DNA from: JABSOG01 sp041583135
Lineage (GTDB): Bacteria; Pseudomonadota; Gammaproteobacteria; Enterobacterales; Alteromonadaceae
Length of the DNA stretch: 23,595 nucleotides
Assembly: GCA_041583135.1 (NCBI GenBank)
Contig: JBFHGJ010000091.1
Location: forward strand, 1-23,595
Direction: 5' to 3'
This document shows, in pieces, positions 21,601 to 22,036 of this stretch. Both the position numbers and the translations under genes were made by a program. The first letter of the stretch is position 1; each line of letters opens with the position of its first letter. The notes beneath the pieces are model-generated. The model was not told where the DNA came from, did no database searches, and worked only from the letters and a program-made list of their open reading frames with translations.

Positions 21601-21987
21601 CGGCAAGATATTGAAAAACTTAGCATCAAACGTGGCGATATCGTCAATAAAACCGCCCCATTTGGTGTGGCTTTTGTGTTTTAGGCTGGCGGTTGGGTCG
21701 AAGTAGTCGCGCCAGTCAAAGCGCGATTCAGGAATGGTATCGATCAGCGATTGGCCGCGCTCTAGCGCCTGCCAAAAAGTGGCAACGTCGTTTGCTTTGG
21801 GCAAATAACCAGATAAGCCAATGATGGCAATGGGCATTTTGCCCGTTGGCTGTGGCGTACTCATTTGCTGCGAGGGACGCTGTCGTACCGGCGCATCTTG
21901 AGACTCAAGCGGTTTGGTTACAGCCTGCTTTGCTGCGGCCTGTTTCATTGCCGCTTCTATCCGTGCGAGTTGTTGTTGCTTATTCAT
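1..21987 (-). CDS. Giant trans-AT PKS/NRPS hybrid megasynthase, 3' end outside window
   Basis: One reading frame runs from ATG 21987 to the left edge without a stop: 7,329 codons and still open. It encodes an assembly-line enzyme with five KS modules followed by the start of an NRPS module. Domain order is KS1-DH-ACP1-KR1-ER, KS2-KR2-ACP2, KS3-KR3-cMT-ACP3, KS4-oMT-ACP4, KS5-ACP5, Cy1-Cy2-A. No AT domain follows any KS; each KS is followed by DH or by a post-KS linker (LPTYPFA-like in KS3), so malonyl units must be loaded by a separate AT. Residues 1-50 are a polar, Gln/Ala-rich lead-in that may dock to the upstream protein. ATG 21987 is chosen because an in-frame TAA lies at 22009-22011; a GTG at 22006-22008 would add seven residues. 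Seven 27-bp palindromic elements are embedded in frame. KS1 and KS4 lack the HGTGT histidine. The family call is secure; the product is not identifiable. Confidence 0.95.
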   Translation of the reverse strand, partial: MNKQQQLARIEAAMKQAAAKQAVTKPLESQDAPVRQRPSQQMSTPQPTGKMPIAIIGLSGYLPKANDVATFWQALERGQSLIDTIPESRFDWRDYFDPTASLKHKSHTKWGGFIDDIATFDAKFFNILPTQAELMDPRQRLLLMSVYHTIEDAGIVPASLKGSNTGIFIGAEGNEYQQNLLDAGVKGALGIDQAPSMIANRLSYYFDFRGASEFVDTMCSGAAVAIHRAVGAMRSGEIDQAIVGAASLLLRPELFVELSNSKQMNPSPVVHSFSSNGAGYLRAEAVASVMLKPLDKAREGGDPIYALIEHSAVNYNGQGGYSIASPNVQAHAELIERCYRETGIDINDLTYIEAQGMGNPVADMAEWSACSKALKQLAQQQNCKLSSGHCAISTLKPMTGHMHSASALGALFKVIHSLQSQTLYPILHFDALHPELQDDSGPLRPQTQTQHWPATGKARLAGIHSYGSGGNNAHILLSEYTGPKGFKKRLEPTQFELKPYWINTKRSAWINAITTQQEGAMANLQLSGNEFFLTDHGVNGESIFPGMGYIELARQGAQKYKAKVVTQIRQATFKAPLFVKAPTEVTLNLSELGEKLRFSVATALGEHAQGYVHFDPVEQPKAIDLNGLLSRLCEQSFEQQSFYQRFDRIGLNYGKTFRNLKKVYTSQTEVLCEIALDESILATLKDFTLHPALLDNSLHGTNFLLSDGDIIPRIPFYLEAIDIFAAIPAHCYAYIRLSDGSCESDSVVRFDIDIIDSQGEVKARLKQFSSRAIAAEAKASAPLKTATAQGDELVLAEQVVRKCMAHFCRIDEAEVKLDESFFELGFDSIVVADLANMLHDDFGLEVPPVVFFEYTSAGALMAYLAEHFATELKANGASTITQVVEKTSNLPDLQQTQPELVLQPYWREQAIDSGQNDMPPSVLIVVHQHQTDLANALSEALPQAQIERFGDNVAQSVTELTEQFKSLMLKRQKMSVLAVLTSDSTDYISGFLRSVSLDSKDIECKTITGPQYNAQAKKQWQQLVAAECLQNGFDSAVYYDKDFIRHVQGFKRLEVSANKAAIKPGGVYWLIGGMGAIGQTLAQSIIAKGGLCVLSSRHIGNENSQSQLARARYISVDVCDEASVNAALGQIIKEHGKIDGIIHLAGVFKSGSILQKTPQEIANTLAAKVIGSEVLDSCTKDVDLDFMLYCSSQASFGLNQHWDYGAANSYIDSFANKRQALVAQGKRKGQSIVINWPNWLDGGMHMDEATRAMIYRQSGLLSLNSNQGARAFEQIVGFALSAEQGVQFSYLVGEQSALDAMGDTIAEQHHDVKIRNTVTRANCGSERFMQRFGLAHPYMTGGMGHYLVSDEFVTRLCNSGFMAALGTGGVEIDDIERSILAVKAKVGDKSFALNLLNRAESQDKIDAVVELALSHQVSCLELSGFIDADPKVCLYRIKGLHRLESGQIASRHNVLVKLTRAELAKRFMAPIPAKVLDKLEGQGLISQDERLMASEVSFANVIVFEGDSAGFTDSQSAHVSLPELIKAKDEQSATLPLQHLGIHLGVAGGISTPQSIAGAMFLGADFVLTGSINQCTVECNQSDKGKDLLAQLRCVDTTYITNVVMDMAAKVQIANRGTKVAYRLQALEKLCFSIKAISELGEKDIQLIEACFDGQPLAQISTDAQGYIGQKGALANDKQTLKNSALFSIYAYYLHYSFQSAKLGRDGVDNYQIYCSKGMGAFNDWAKGGRFENWRNRHVEQIAAALMQEAYGLLDSAPKAKDNTQDIAVIGMAGRYPKANDLSAFWQNLTDGVDCITEVPAERWSLQQHFEPDPSKAISLERSYGKWGGFIDDLYGFDPAFFKLSPREALRMHPKERLFLQTAWHALEDAGYTPKALKEFCVGVFVGVSKFGVEHYPDSFAAVANRVSYLFDFNGPSLALDTMCSSSLVALHEACRHIHDGECELAMVGGVNAYTNPSTFAEFSKGKMLSASGKTKAFGLGADGMVPGEGIGAIVLRPLALAIQNRDNIHGVIKGSATNHGGKTAGYSVPSPSAQREVVVKALSNAQVNAADISYIEAHGTGTALGDPIEIRGLNGALAQGENRCAIGSVKTNIGHLEAAAGIAGVTKVLLQMRHRQLVPSLNAQTPNSQIDFAQTRFKLQQSLESWHSDNKRLACVSSFGAGGSNAHVVLQDFINDEQVTELTQPVIVVLSAHSKAQLRTLVVNLLSILNNLSKQNLPKPNLLDIAFTLAVGREAFAERVGFEVSEIEALKQALRHYLDGKRFEPSNSALLTDWLVGNDVDWQAVFANKQAKRISLPLYPFATEHYRKPDAETSERPDAHNSHQWELACYQNVWVADETVYTAQSDIKTLLCFGHDQAIEAAITAHFGQVEVVSFVSSIEQLSAALDKQKAIDAVLYIAPVVSEDARYDLITPAKLLKAIAASACEAPSIILAGQFNNPLEHSYLDAMAGFGISLNSSSAKCRIKTLGFDAHHNHQQIIAAINKALSTSANYAKYFSGKRHTTNLTPFSRCQTPKIKEQAGFWCQTPKLAGQGAVLITGGCGALGFGLAKWLASAYQAKLVLSGRSALNGDIERKLGDIKALGGDAVYVQADAADVAQMNAAFELAKERFGVLDGVLHLAGVLDKTTLFDKSAEQFAQNLKAKIGAANVIEQVIADADAKPSYIVYFSSIAATLGDSGIADYTIANRFISSFAEHHQGQDKIKRIAIEWPMFATGAMDLGAQTEQYLATTGQAKLPLDMACSQLESLLSQQVPPLVVTYGEQDKITRWLGISEQAAVVTPELSADLNLIEVLKAQAGKVLMAEPASFSDEANFEDFGFDSVTLAEFAQALTERLGIDVSPAIFFGNSTFADLQRYLMDKHRSHFAAIQSKQQAAQNESDSAKAQGDAIAIVGMSGLFGKAQSCDDFWQALDSGRCLVDEIDNSRFDWREYYREEKQAGKTISKWCAAIGNADVFDATFFEISGVEATAMDPRQRLLLQESWRALEDAGIAKAQLDNSVVGTFVGVEEGDYPKDKNDERRLSANNSAVLASRLSYFLNLDGPTLAINTACSSSVVAAHQACISLKAGECDSAIVAGVNLLFTPEPYIAMTQAGMLSATGKCYTFDNRADGLVPGEAVVALVLQTLSFAKARGASIYGLIKASGINYDGKTNGITAPSMTAQTKLLNSVYRKANIEPSDIQYIVAHGTGTHLGDPVEVTALNEVFDSVSPSSCALSSNKTNIGHTFAASGLVSLVNLVKALEHKRIPASLNFSAPNQHIAWQESPFYVNNQSQPWQSEAGKPRRGALSSFGVSGSNAHMVIEEYIDNTTGPSQQLNLLLLSAKTNDALVTQANNLKRYLAEHQPDSQQLTNIAYTLCTGRHHFGYRVAIVVDDYQQAIDKLSHVTEGQKVERTFKPQTQELERIHTLLSSTPSHEVLTELAQLYCQGYGFELFSLNQQQPKLCHLPTYPFAGQRYWIGELPAPEASVTEACEKPAMQVLIRPKWLPVLDVDFALSQHRQQLIISQSNEDKQALWQLNPKAQALSLTVKDSVADIQALLSQIADLEEIVFIAQESMQTDVIAAQQQGVLMLFKLVKALLALNSQAKALSLTVVTKNALSAQHGNPAHSSIHGFTPVLAKEYPNWQVRCVDVDTSAQTPWQQVLGINVFGESLRYSQGEWYRQQLLPQLSQPQVPYLPFRQGGVYVLIGGAGGIGQVMSGYLIAQYRAQVIWLGRSPMSAAIEQKQNACSSGGIKPIYIQADSRDITALSAAKAQIEQRFGQVHGLVHSAVAEFDRAIDGMSEAHFANVLSVKVDICANMAQVFDLKTLDFALLFSSMMAFEKAKGVSGYSAGCVFKDQFAKVHGLKVVNWGYWPVGAGAKVDDDFKQKVAQSDLEPITDEQGMKALEILLSGNDNQLGLVSSKSLTAINGLLPGKVLEQNPNTQSIDYQALVANVLALPTQSVAGLNEPTMQCLMHQLLHAELLELGAYQGQLPLPSLYQTWLEHTKPLLEQSGFIGAVLPSKAELWQQWQNAKATWQQDESLMPHVELAEVCLKGLADVLKGKVQAPNLIFPEGGLSLVEGIYSGNRVAQHFNHVLAKALKTYINQRLSQNPQAKIRILEVGAGTGGTAKVVLAELNAVAEHISEYRYTDLSPTLVREANQRFAGKYPFVNCQVFDIEKSDTLGEHFDVVIAANVLHATKNIRNTLNHVKAQLKAGGLLLINEITVRSIFAHITFGLLEGWWLTEDSGLRLEGSPGLSVAGWQKALREVGFEHCFCATEQDQHLGQQVMLAVSDGQVIRPLEQPKTCKNIEQKQPLALTNQPIANFDSLSRDYFKGFIANALGLDSDSIDIFEPMSSFGIDSIVIGRLTAELRAQFDDVPSTLFYQVQTVAELSDYFSNGQKAQLAQVLGAEALPTSSAVTTASVKTDNQANNEAIAIIGVSGRFPMAGNVSEFWHNLEAGKNCISDEQNRWDWNEVCHLGGDKAQACAKRKSYSRWGGFITGIDQFDPEFFAITPMEAQNTDPQERLFLIEACNAMEDAGYGGELSDELKQHFGVFAGITKLGYQLTAQAGSRNVPTTSFAALVNRVSYHFDLHGPSVAVDTMCSSSLVALDQAVNYIRSGIGQMAIAGGVNLYSHFSTYVNLCLGQMVSSSETCGAFSAGCDGFVPGEAVAAVVLKPLSLAIADGDDIYASILATAVNHDGKTNGYTVPCPHQQAKVIEQAIAQAGIDKNTISYIESAANGSAMGDAIEMTALSNVFGSSEKLGAIGSVKPNIGHAESGSGMAQLLKVVYSLKQQKLLPSLVSGELNPEIDFARLPFTLQKNLSPWVAPVIDGKPVPRRAGITSVGAGGVNAHVLVEEYCQPQQSAIVAPSLVVLSAKDDAALKRYAQSFVAFFERNNISDSELGAIAHTMQVGRKAHKHRLAIVCDSIFALKTALMDFVNGIESGSYISAVVTQRPQNSLEDQQIGEDLPKLAQIYCQGYEIDWQSLLGGRKIGRRAGLPCYPYELQSYWACELVAQPAATNNNNDRETSMHNTSLENKATEFYTFCSESGAEGFAEEYLTFCPFAERVDGFSMTAVYLDPKGLQHHWDLMVQKQIELRQVLFYGQDFSQTRSMLDFGCGHGTDVIQIANLFEHISTAGLTITKAQAELGSERIRQLGLEGRAQIFHGDSSKGRFPGHYDLIIGIEVSFHIRDKAGLFSNVEQALNSDGTVLLMDYIANLHGPIVDSNVEITIPTKAQWVDLLSEHHLQIEQMIDVSPQIANFLYDPQFAQNIGKLPKVVQDTLSNYANQSIALDKGWISYSLFRIKKAANIGVDDLKTHNLNKLNNQIPYPQALAQMIQGGGSSYPPSHSAEQGVKVSTSGTTDLSAIKDVLVDVFGEILGYSESKVRSVATLAQLNITSINSVELLEAVNSRYGLRLPTSVVFECGTLDAFAAIVSEQLSANTEKKVTLPQAPVKAAASRLEQAVTTQALSESPQVKPSGQNSGIAVVGLACRCAYGNGPDEFWQLIAEGKDCIDDITDAGWLAYFDKHNDKPFTPRYGVMSEVEYFDPLFFNISPKEARVMDAAQRVLLEETYHALEDAGYTPSWLKGKAVGTYIGTMTSSAGVDHQTSMFSALGSESSILASRIAYFLDLKGPAIAVNTACSSSLVAMDLACQALELGDIDMAIAGGVSVYSHPGAFIAMNNAGMLSPTGECKPFDDSANGIVVGDGVGITVLKRLADAKQSGDRIYGVIRAHGINQDGQTSGITVPSFMSQSELQTKVYQKAKIDVSELQYIEAHGTATKLGDPVELHALSRSLTQGNKQGAQPFCAIGSLKANIGHTTAAAGVLSTIKILLAMNAQKLPPSIHFSSHNHHVDFANSPVYVNTELKHWPLNHQGTRLAAVSSFGFSGTNAHMLIEQYQDANSTAQYHTDISTTGQQAVVVLSAKNQDRLKAQCQNLVNFIAQNPRVRLIDIAYTLQTAREAMDERLSLVVSSLHQLSEKLTAYLSASSPQVSDTKKIGTARFEVSDTKNMGTELCGGVASPEQIAQRWCEGEVVDWHDWYQSQPSLLALKPRKIKLPTYAFARQRFATYAMRDEVKESSDGLRSSTQPVQIDGSGSQSAVIVGVEAVIASYVQDMLELSAQDLPTGKALNQVGFDSVNMIGLKTALEKHFNAEISLESLHSEQSVTEIAQTLVAQGLGQKSDVPNFLVSDTIGAVGVPNKLVSDTVGVGVEVPKNLVSDTLVLEIVERPDERLAPFAMTDVQQSFYVGRKLALSGDAVGCHVYLELGFEGLDVYRLNSAWQRLIHHHDMLRCVMLDDTTQQILAAPKHYAIAVNDLRRKSSAQVKAELAATRDKLSHKVYEPTTWPLFDVQVSLCPDNKALVHLSLDELLLDASGIGLLMRQWAELYHQPQAQLPALSLSFRDYVLAQKRFENSTRYGNDLAYWQQALVDIPTGPELAKNPVKSGKTLRRERIKAELAPDVWNKLKARAKANNVSNTIMLLGIFAKVLAKHSQNPRFSLISTYFNRPPVHPQIADVLGPFVSTNVVVIEPSNVDFATELKQLQSRFWQDLDHAGVSGVSALRALKNSGKLPGNFALPVVFTSLLNHDLTKDLASAQSFFNHIEFGVSQTPQVYLDHHVGEKDGALLFNWDVAKDYFAPGLIDQLFNDYCTLLHQLAEQTGPWQLDLVAQTPTCAVKLVTNPDPNGPFKLNDQQQAYAFGRSAHAGGQNDCRVYQEVDCPHIDVTRLEQVWRQLVAANPMLRTRIGSDGFAHGAEVEPYAIKVNDLTYLSDEQKQKQLADKAKSMTELVSSLDALPYYALEVSHLSPTQSRIHFSVDMIILDATSLKWLLEQLLHHYANHSAPSVPALNFGDYMHSLGEFEQTPAFKADLAYWQNKLGALAKAPELPSALVDQNHSAKTLRLSANLSNWPNLKQAAKALGVSPAMICLGAYNRVIAANAQSEAFALVVPCWERLNIHPDIYQVIGDFTALSWVNNPVDAESFAEQVKACHAQVQEDLNHRAVSGLRAMRKLRGQGHYGVVFTNMLSEDGPSLPLPEGFSVGKALSKTPQVSLDCTCLDMGDTLALHWDVAQGSFAAGLIELMFEDFVALLANLTPDPERWYLPKLSKGQNSNEAQAVDINQTDVDYDLSLCLHQLIERQVSDSPQQTAVMFEGQQLSYNLLNSQANQLARYLTELGIGPDSIVAVAMERSVEMVVALLAVLKAGGAYLPLDPATPKERLSFIVNDAQAKVLLTQQHFALSFEQQGLSVLALDGNDCPWQQYPTKNLTTAVTPHNLAYVIYTSGSTGQPKGCLIEHKAICNRLMWMQQSYGLTAQDKVLQKTPFTFDVSVWEFFWPLISGATLV
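724..1974 (-). other. Cy2, heterocyclization domain with intact signature
   Basis: Residues about 6672-7088. Opens FKLNDQQQAYAFGR. DxxxxDxxS is intact (Asp6803, Asp6808, Ser6811 in VDMIILDATS). Later segments YGVVFTN and SKTPQVSLDC match Cy cores. It would condense the upstream acyl chain with a beta-nucleophile amino acid and/or cyclodehydrate it to an oxazoline or thiazoline. Confidence 0.9.
2023..3336 (-). other. Cy1, heterocyclization-type condensation domain with altered last motif residue
   Basis: Residues about 6218-6655. Opens FAMTDVQQSFYVGRK, matching the first Cy core (FxLTxxQxAYxxGR). The Cy signature DxxxxDxxS reads LDELLLDASG: Asp6354 and Asp6359 are kept but the final Ser is Gly6362. 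Later Cy-like segments include LPVVFTS and GVSQTPQVYLDHH. In tandem-Cy enzymes such as VibF of vibriobactin synthesis, condensation and ring closure are divided between the two domains. Confidence 0.86.
3367..3480 (-). repeat. Palindromic element cluster I, three 27-bp copies
   Basis: Three copies on the coding strand at 3454-3480, 3412-3438 and 3367-3393, separated by 15 and 18 bp. Each starts GTNCC, has an AT-rich middle and ends in the palindrome GGTGTCTGACACC (the middle copy differs by one base in its first half). Each is exactly nine codons and translates as VPNFLVSDT, VPNKLVSDT and VPKNLVSDT (residues 6170-6207). The cluster forms the linker between ACP5 and Cy1. Confidence 0.93.
3502..3720 (-). 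other. ACP5
   Basis: Residues 6090-6162, phosphopantetheine Ser6122 in VGFDSVNM. KS5-ACP5 is a minimal module, so the beta-keto group should remain unless a free-standing enzyme acts. It is followed by three palindromic elements and then the first Cy domain. Confidence 0.9.
3992..4057 (+). repeat. Palindromic element cluster II, two 27-bp copies, opposite strand
   Basis: Copies at 3992-4018 and 4031-4057 read on the plus strand, antisense to the gene, with a 12-bp spacer. They share the GTYCC start and the GGTGTCTGACACY core with the other clusters. In the protein they give VSDTKKIGT and VSDTKNMGT (residues 5978-5999) in the variable part of the post-KS5 linker. Confidence 0.92.
4330..5586 (-). 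other. KS5, intact elongating ketosynthase
   Basis: Residues 5468-5886. Cys5627 (NTACSSS), His5762 (EAHGTAT), His5804 (KANIGH). Ends SSFGFSGTNAHMLI. The post-KS linker carries two palindromic elements before LPTYAFARQRF; no reductive domain follows. Confidence 0.94.
5752..5949 (-). other. ACP4 with atypical ITSI serine motif
   Basis: Residues 5347-5412. The serine is Ser5383 in LNITSINSVELL; the residue before it is Thr where Asp is usual in GxDS. The remaining helix pattern is a normal ACP. Closes the non-elongating module KS4-oMT-ACP4. Confidence 0.85.
6118..6954 (-). other. Second methyltransferase domain, probably O-methyltransferase (oMT)
   Basis: Residues about 5012-5290. The SAM motif is MLDFGCGHGTD (5096-5106), with YDLIIGIEVSFHIRDK and VLLMDYIANL downstream. 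It is clearly different from the cMT of module 3 (GAGTGG-type). The small-molecule O-methyltransferase look and the KS0 partner point to methylation of the beta-hydroxyl made in module 3. C-methylation cannot be excluded by eye. Confidence 0.82.
7474..8751 (-). other. KS4, ketosynthase lacking the HGTGT histidine (KS0)
   Basis: Residues 4413-4838. Cys4584 is present (DTMCSSS) and His4756 in KPNIGH, but the HGTGT segment reads ESAANGSAMGD, placing Ala4719 at the catalytic histidine. This predicts a KS that accepts the chain without elongating it. Such KS0 domains are the normal partners of embedded O-methyltransferases in trans-AT PKSs, which is what follows here. Confidence 0.9.
8854..9066 (-). 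other. ACP3
   Basis: Residues 4308-4378, phosphopantetheine Ser4341 in FGIDSIVI. Closes module 3 (KS3-KR3-cMT-ACP3), predicted to give an alpha-methyl beta-hydroxy unit. Confidence 0.92.
9172..10206 (-). other. C-methyltransferase domain (cMT)
   Basis: Residues about 3928-4272. The SAM-binding motif is RILEVGAGTGGTAK (4096-4109), followed by DLSPTLVREA and FDVVIAANVLHAT, as in PKS-embedded C-methyltransferases. It sits between KR3 and ACP3 and should methylate the alpha-carbon of the module 3 beta-keto intermediate before reduction. Confidence 0.9.
10252..11556 (-). other. KR3, ketoreductase with Cys at the catalytic Asn position
   Basis: Residues about 3478-3912. Cofactor loop GGAGGIG (3686-3692), FSSMMAF serines, Tyr3827 in SGYSAGC. 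The residue four after Tyr is Cys3831 where Asn is usual, the same variant as in the KR of the upstream gene. The Asp at the LDD position is kept (EFDRA), suggesting a B-type alcohol. It precedes the C-methyltransferase in the module. Confidence 0.87.
12073..13329 (-). other. KS3, intact elongating ketosynthase
   Basis: Residues 2887-3305. Cys3050 (NTACSSS), His3185 (VAHGTGT), His3223 (KTNIGH). Ends SSFGVSGSNAHMVI. The linker to KR3 is about 170 residues with LPTYPFAGQRYW and no AT. Confidence 0.94.
13414..13635 (-). other. ACP2
   Basis: Residues 2785-2858, phosphopantetheine Ser2821 in FGFDSVTL. Closes module 2 (KS2-KR2-ACP2), which should install a beta-hydroxy unit. Confidence 0.92.
13693..15018 (-). 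other. KR2, ketoreductase with a palindrome cluster in its hinge
   Basis: Residues about 2324-2765. The structural half ends near GKRHTTNLTPF (2498-2509). The catalytic half begins GAVLITGGCGALG (GGCGALG 2540-2546). Tyr2683 and Asn2687 (ADYTIANRF) and the FSSIAA serines are intact. Between the halves, residues 2511-2532 are encoded by two 27-bp palindromic elements and read RCQTPK and WCQTPK. The LDD position reads LDK, suggesting an A-type product (weak inference). It reduces the KS2 product to a beta-hydroxyl. Confidence 0.88.
14391..14456 (+). repeat. Palindromic element cluster III, two 27-bp copies inside KR2
   Basis: Copies at 14391-14417 and 14430-14456 on the plus strand, again with a 12-bp spacer and perfect GGTGTCTGACACC cores. 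Here they are read in a different frame from clusters I and II and give CQTPK twice (residues 2512-2515 and 2525-2529 region). The cluster lies precisely between the structural and catalytic halves of KR2. Confidence 0.92.
15472..16692 (-). other. KS2, intact elongating ketosynthase
   Basis: Residues 1766-2172. Full Cys-His-His triad: Cys1924 (DTMCSSS), His2059 (EAHGTGT), His2096 (KTNIGH). Ends SSFGAGGSNAHVVL. The post-KS linker contains LPLYPFATEHY near 2295-2305 and no AT. Confidence 0.94.
16723..18054 (-). other. Cis-integrated PfaD-like TIM-barrel enoyl reductase
   Basis: Residues about 1312-1755. The sequence is of the FMN-dependent TIM-barrel type (PfaD / nitronate monooxygenase-like), not the medium-chain dehydrogenase ER of cis-AT PKSs. 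It begins RFGLAHPYMTGGMGHYL with GFMAALGTGG, contains a barrel-end phosphate-binding stretch (LGVAGGISTPQS, then GADFVLTGSINQ), and ends with the family signature NYQIYCSKGMGAFNDW. It would reduce an alpha,beta-double bond to a saturated unit. Such reductases usually occur as separate proteins or fused to an AT in trans-AT clusters; here it is inside the module, between KR1 and KS2. Confidence 0.88.
18133..19296 (-). other. KR1, ketoreductase
   Basis: Residues about 898-1285: structural half, then catalytic half from PGGVYWLIGGMGAIG (GGMGAIG at 1072-1078). The catalytic set is complete: Lys1168, Ser1191/1192, Tyr1204 and Asn1208 (DYGAANSY). The LDD-type position in HLAGVFKSG has Ser in place of Asp, pointing to an A-type alcohol if the domain is used. 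If KS1 does not elongate, KR1 may be redundant, because the incoming chain would already carry a hydroxyl. Confidence 0.88.
19402..19620 (-). other. ACP1
   Basis: Residues 790-862. Phosphopantetheine serine is Ser828 in LGFDSIVV. It lies before KR1, not after it; the KS-DH-ACP-KR order is typical of trans-AT systems. Confidence 0.9.
19663..20496 (-). other. Dehydratase (DH) domain
   Basis: Residues 498-775, double-hotdog DH. The N-terminal active-site motif HxxxGxxxxP is intact (His536, Gly540, Pro545 in DHGVNGESIFPG). The second motif is LLDNSLH with Asp695 and His699. Both catalytic residues are present, so it should dehydrate a beta-hydroxyacyl-ACP. It follows KS1 without the usual post-KS linker. 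Confidence 0.88.
20548..21834 (-). other. KS1, ketosynthase lacking the HGTGT histidine (probably non-elongating)
   Basis: Residues 52-480. Starts PIAIIGLSGYLP and ends SYGSGGNNAHILL, both standard KS borders. The active-site Cys219 is present in DTMCSG, and His401 in the PMTGH segment (normally KTNIGH). The position of the first catalytic histidine reads EAQGMGN instead of EAHGTGT, so it is Gln355. In trans-AT PKSs, loss of this histidine is the hallmark of KS0 domains, which accept and pass on a chain without condensing malonate. It directly follows the KR-ACP end of the previous protein, as in a dehydrating bimodule split over two proteins. Confidence 0.88.
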
Positions 21988-22036
21988 TTGCCACTTCTGT
22001 GTTGTCACTTATTTTTAATTTTTCGCTTTTCTTTTG
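21988..22036 (-). other. 49-bp spacer between the two PKS genes
   Basis: The only non-coding DNA in the window. On the coding strand it is A-rich, with no hairpin terminator, so the two genes are probably co-transcribed. The only purine stretch near the giant gene's ATG is AGAAGTGG, about 3 bases upstream, a weak Shine-Dalgarno match. Confidence 0.7.

Noticed and set aside
22006..22008. Alternative GTG start of the giant gene
   Set aside because: It is in frame but follows a TAA directly and has no better ribosome binding site; ATG 21987 is more likely, though not proven.
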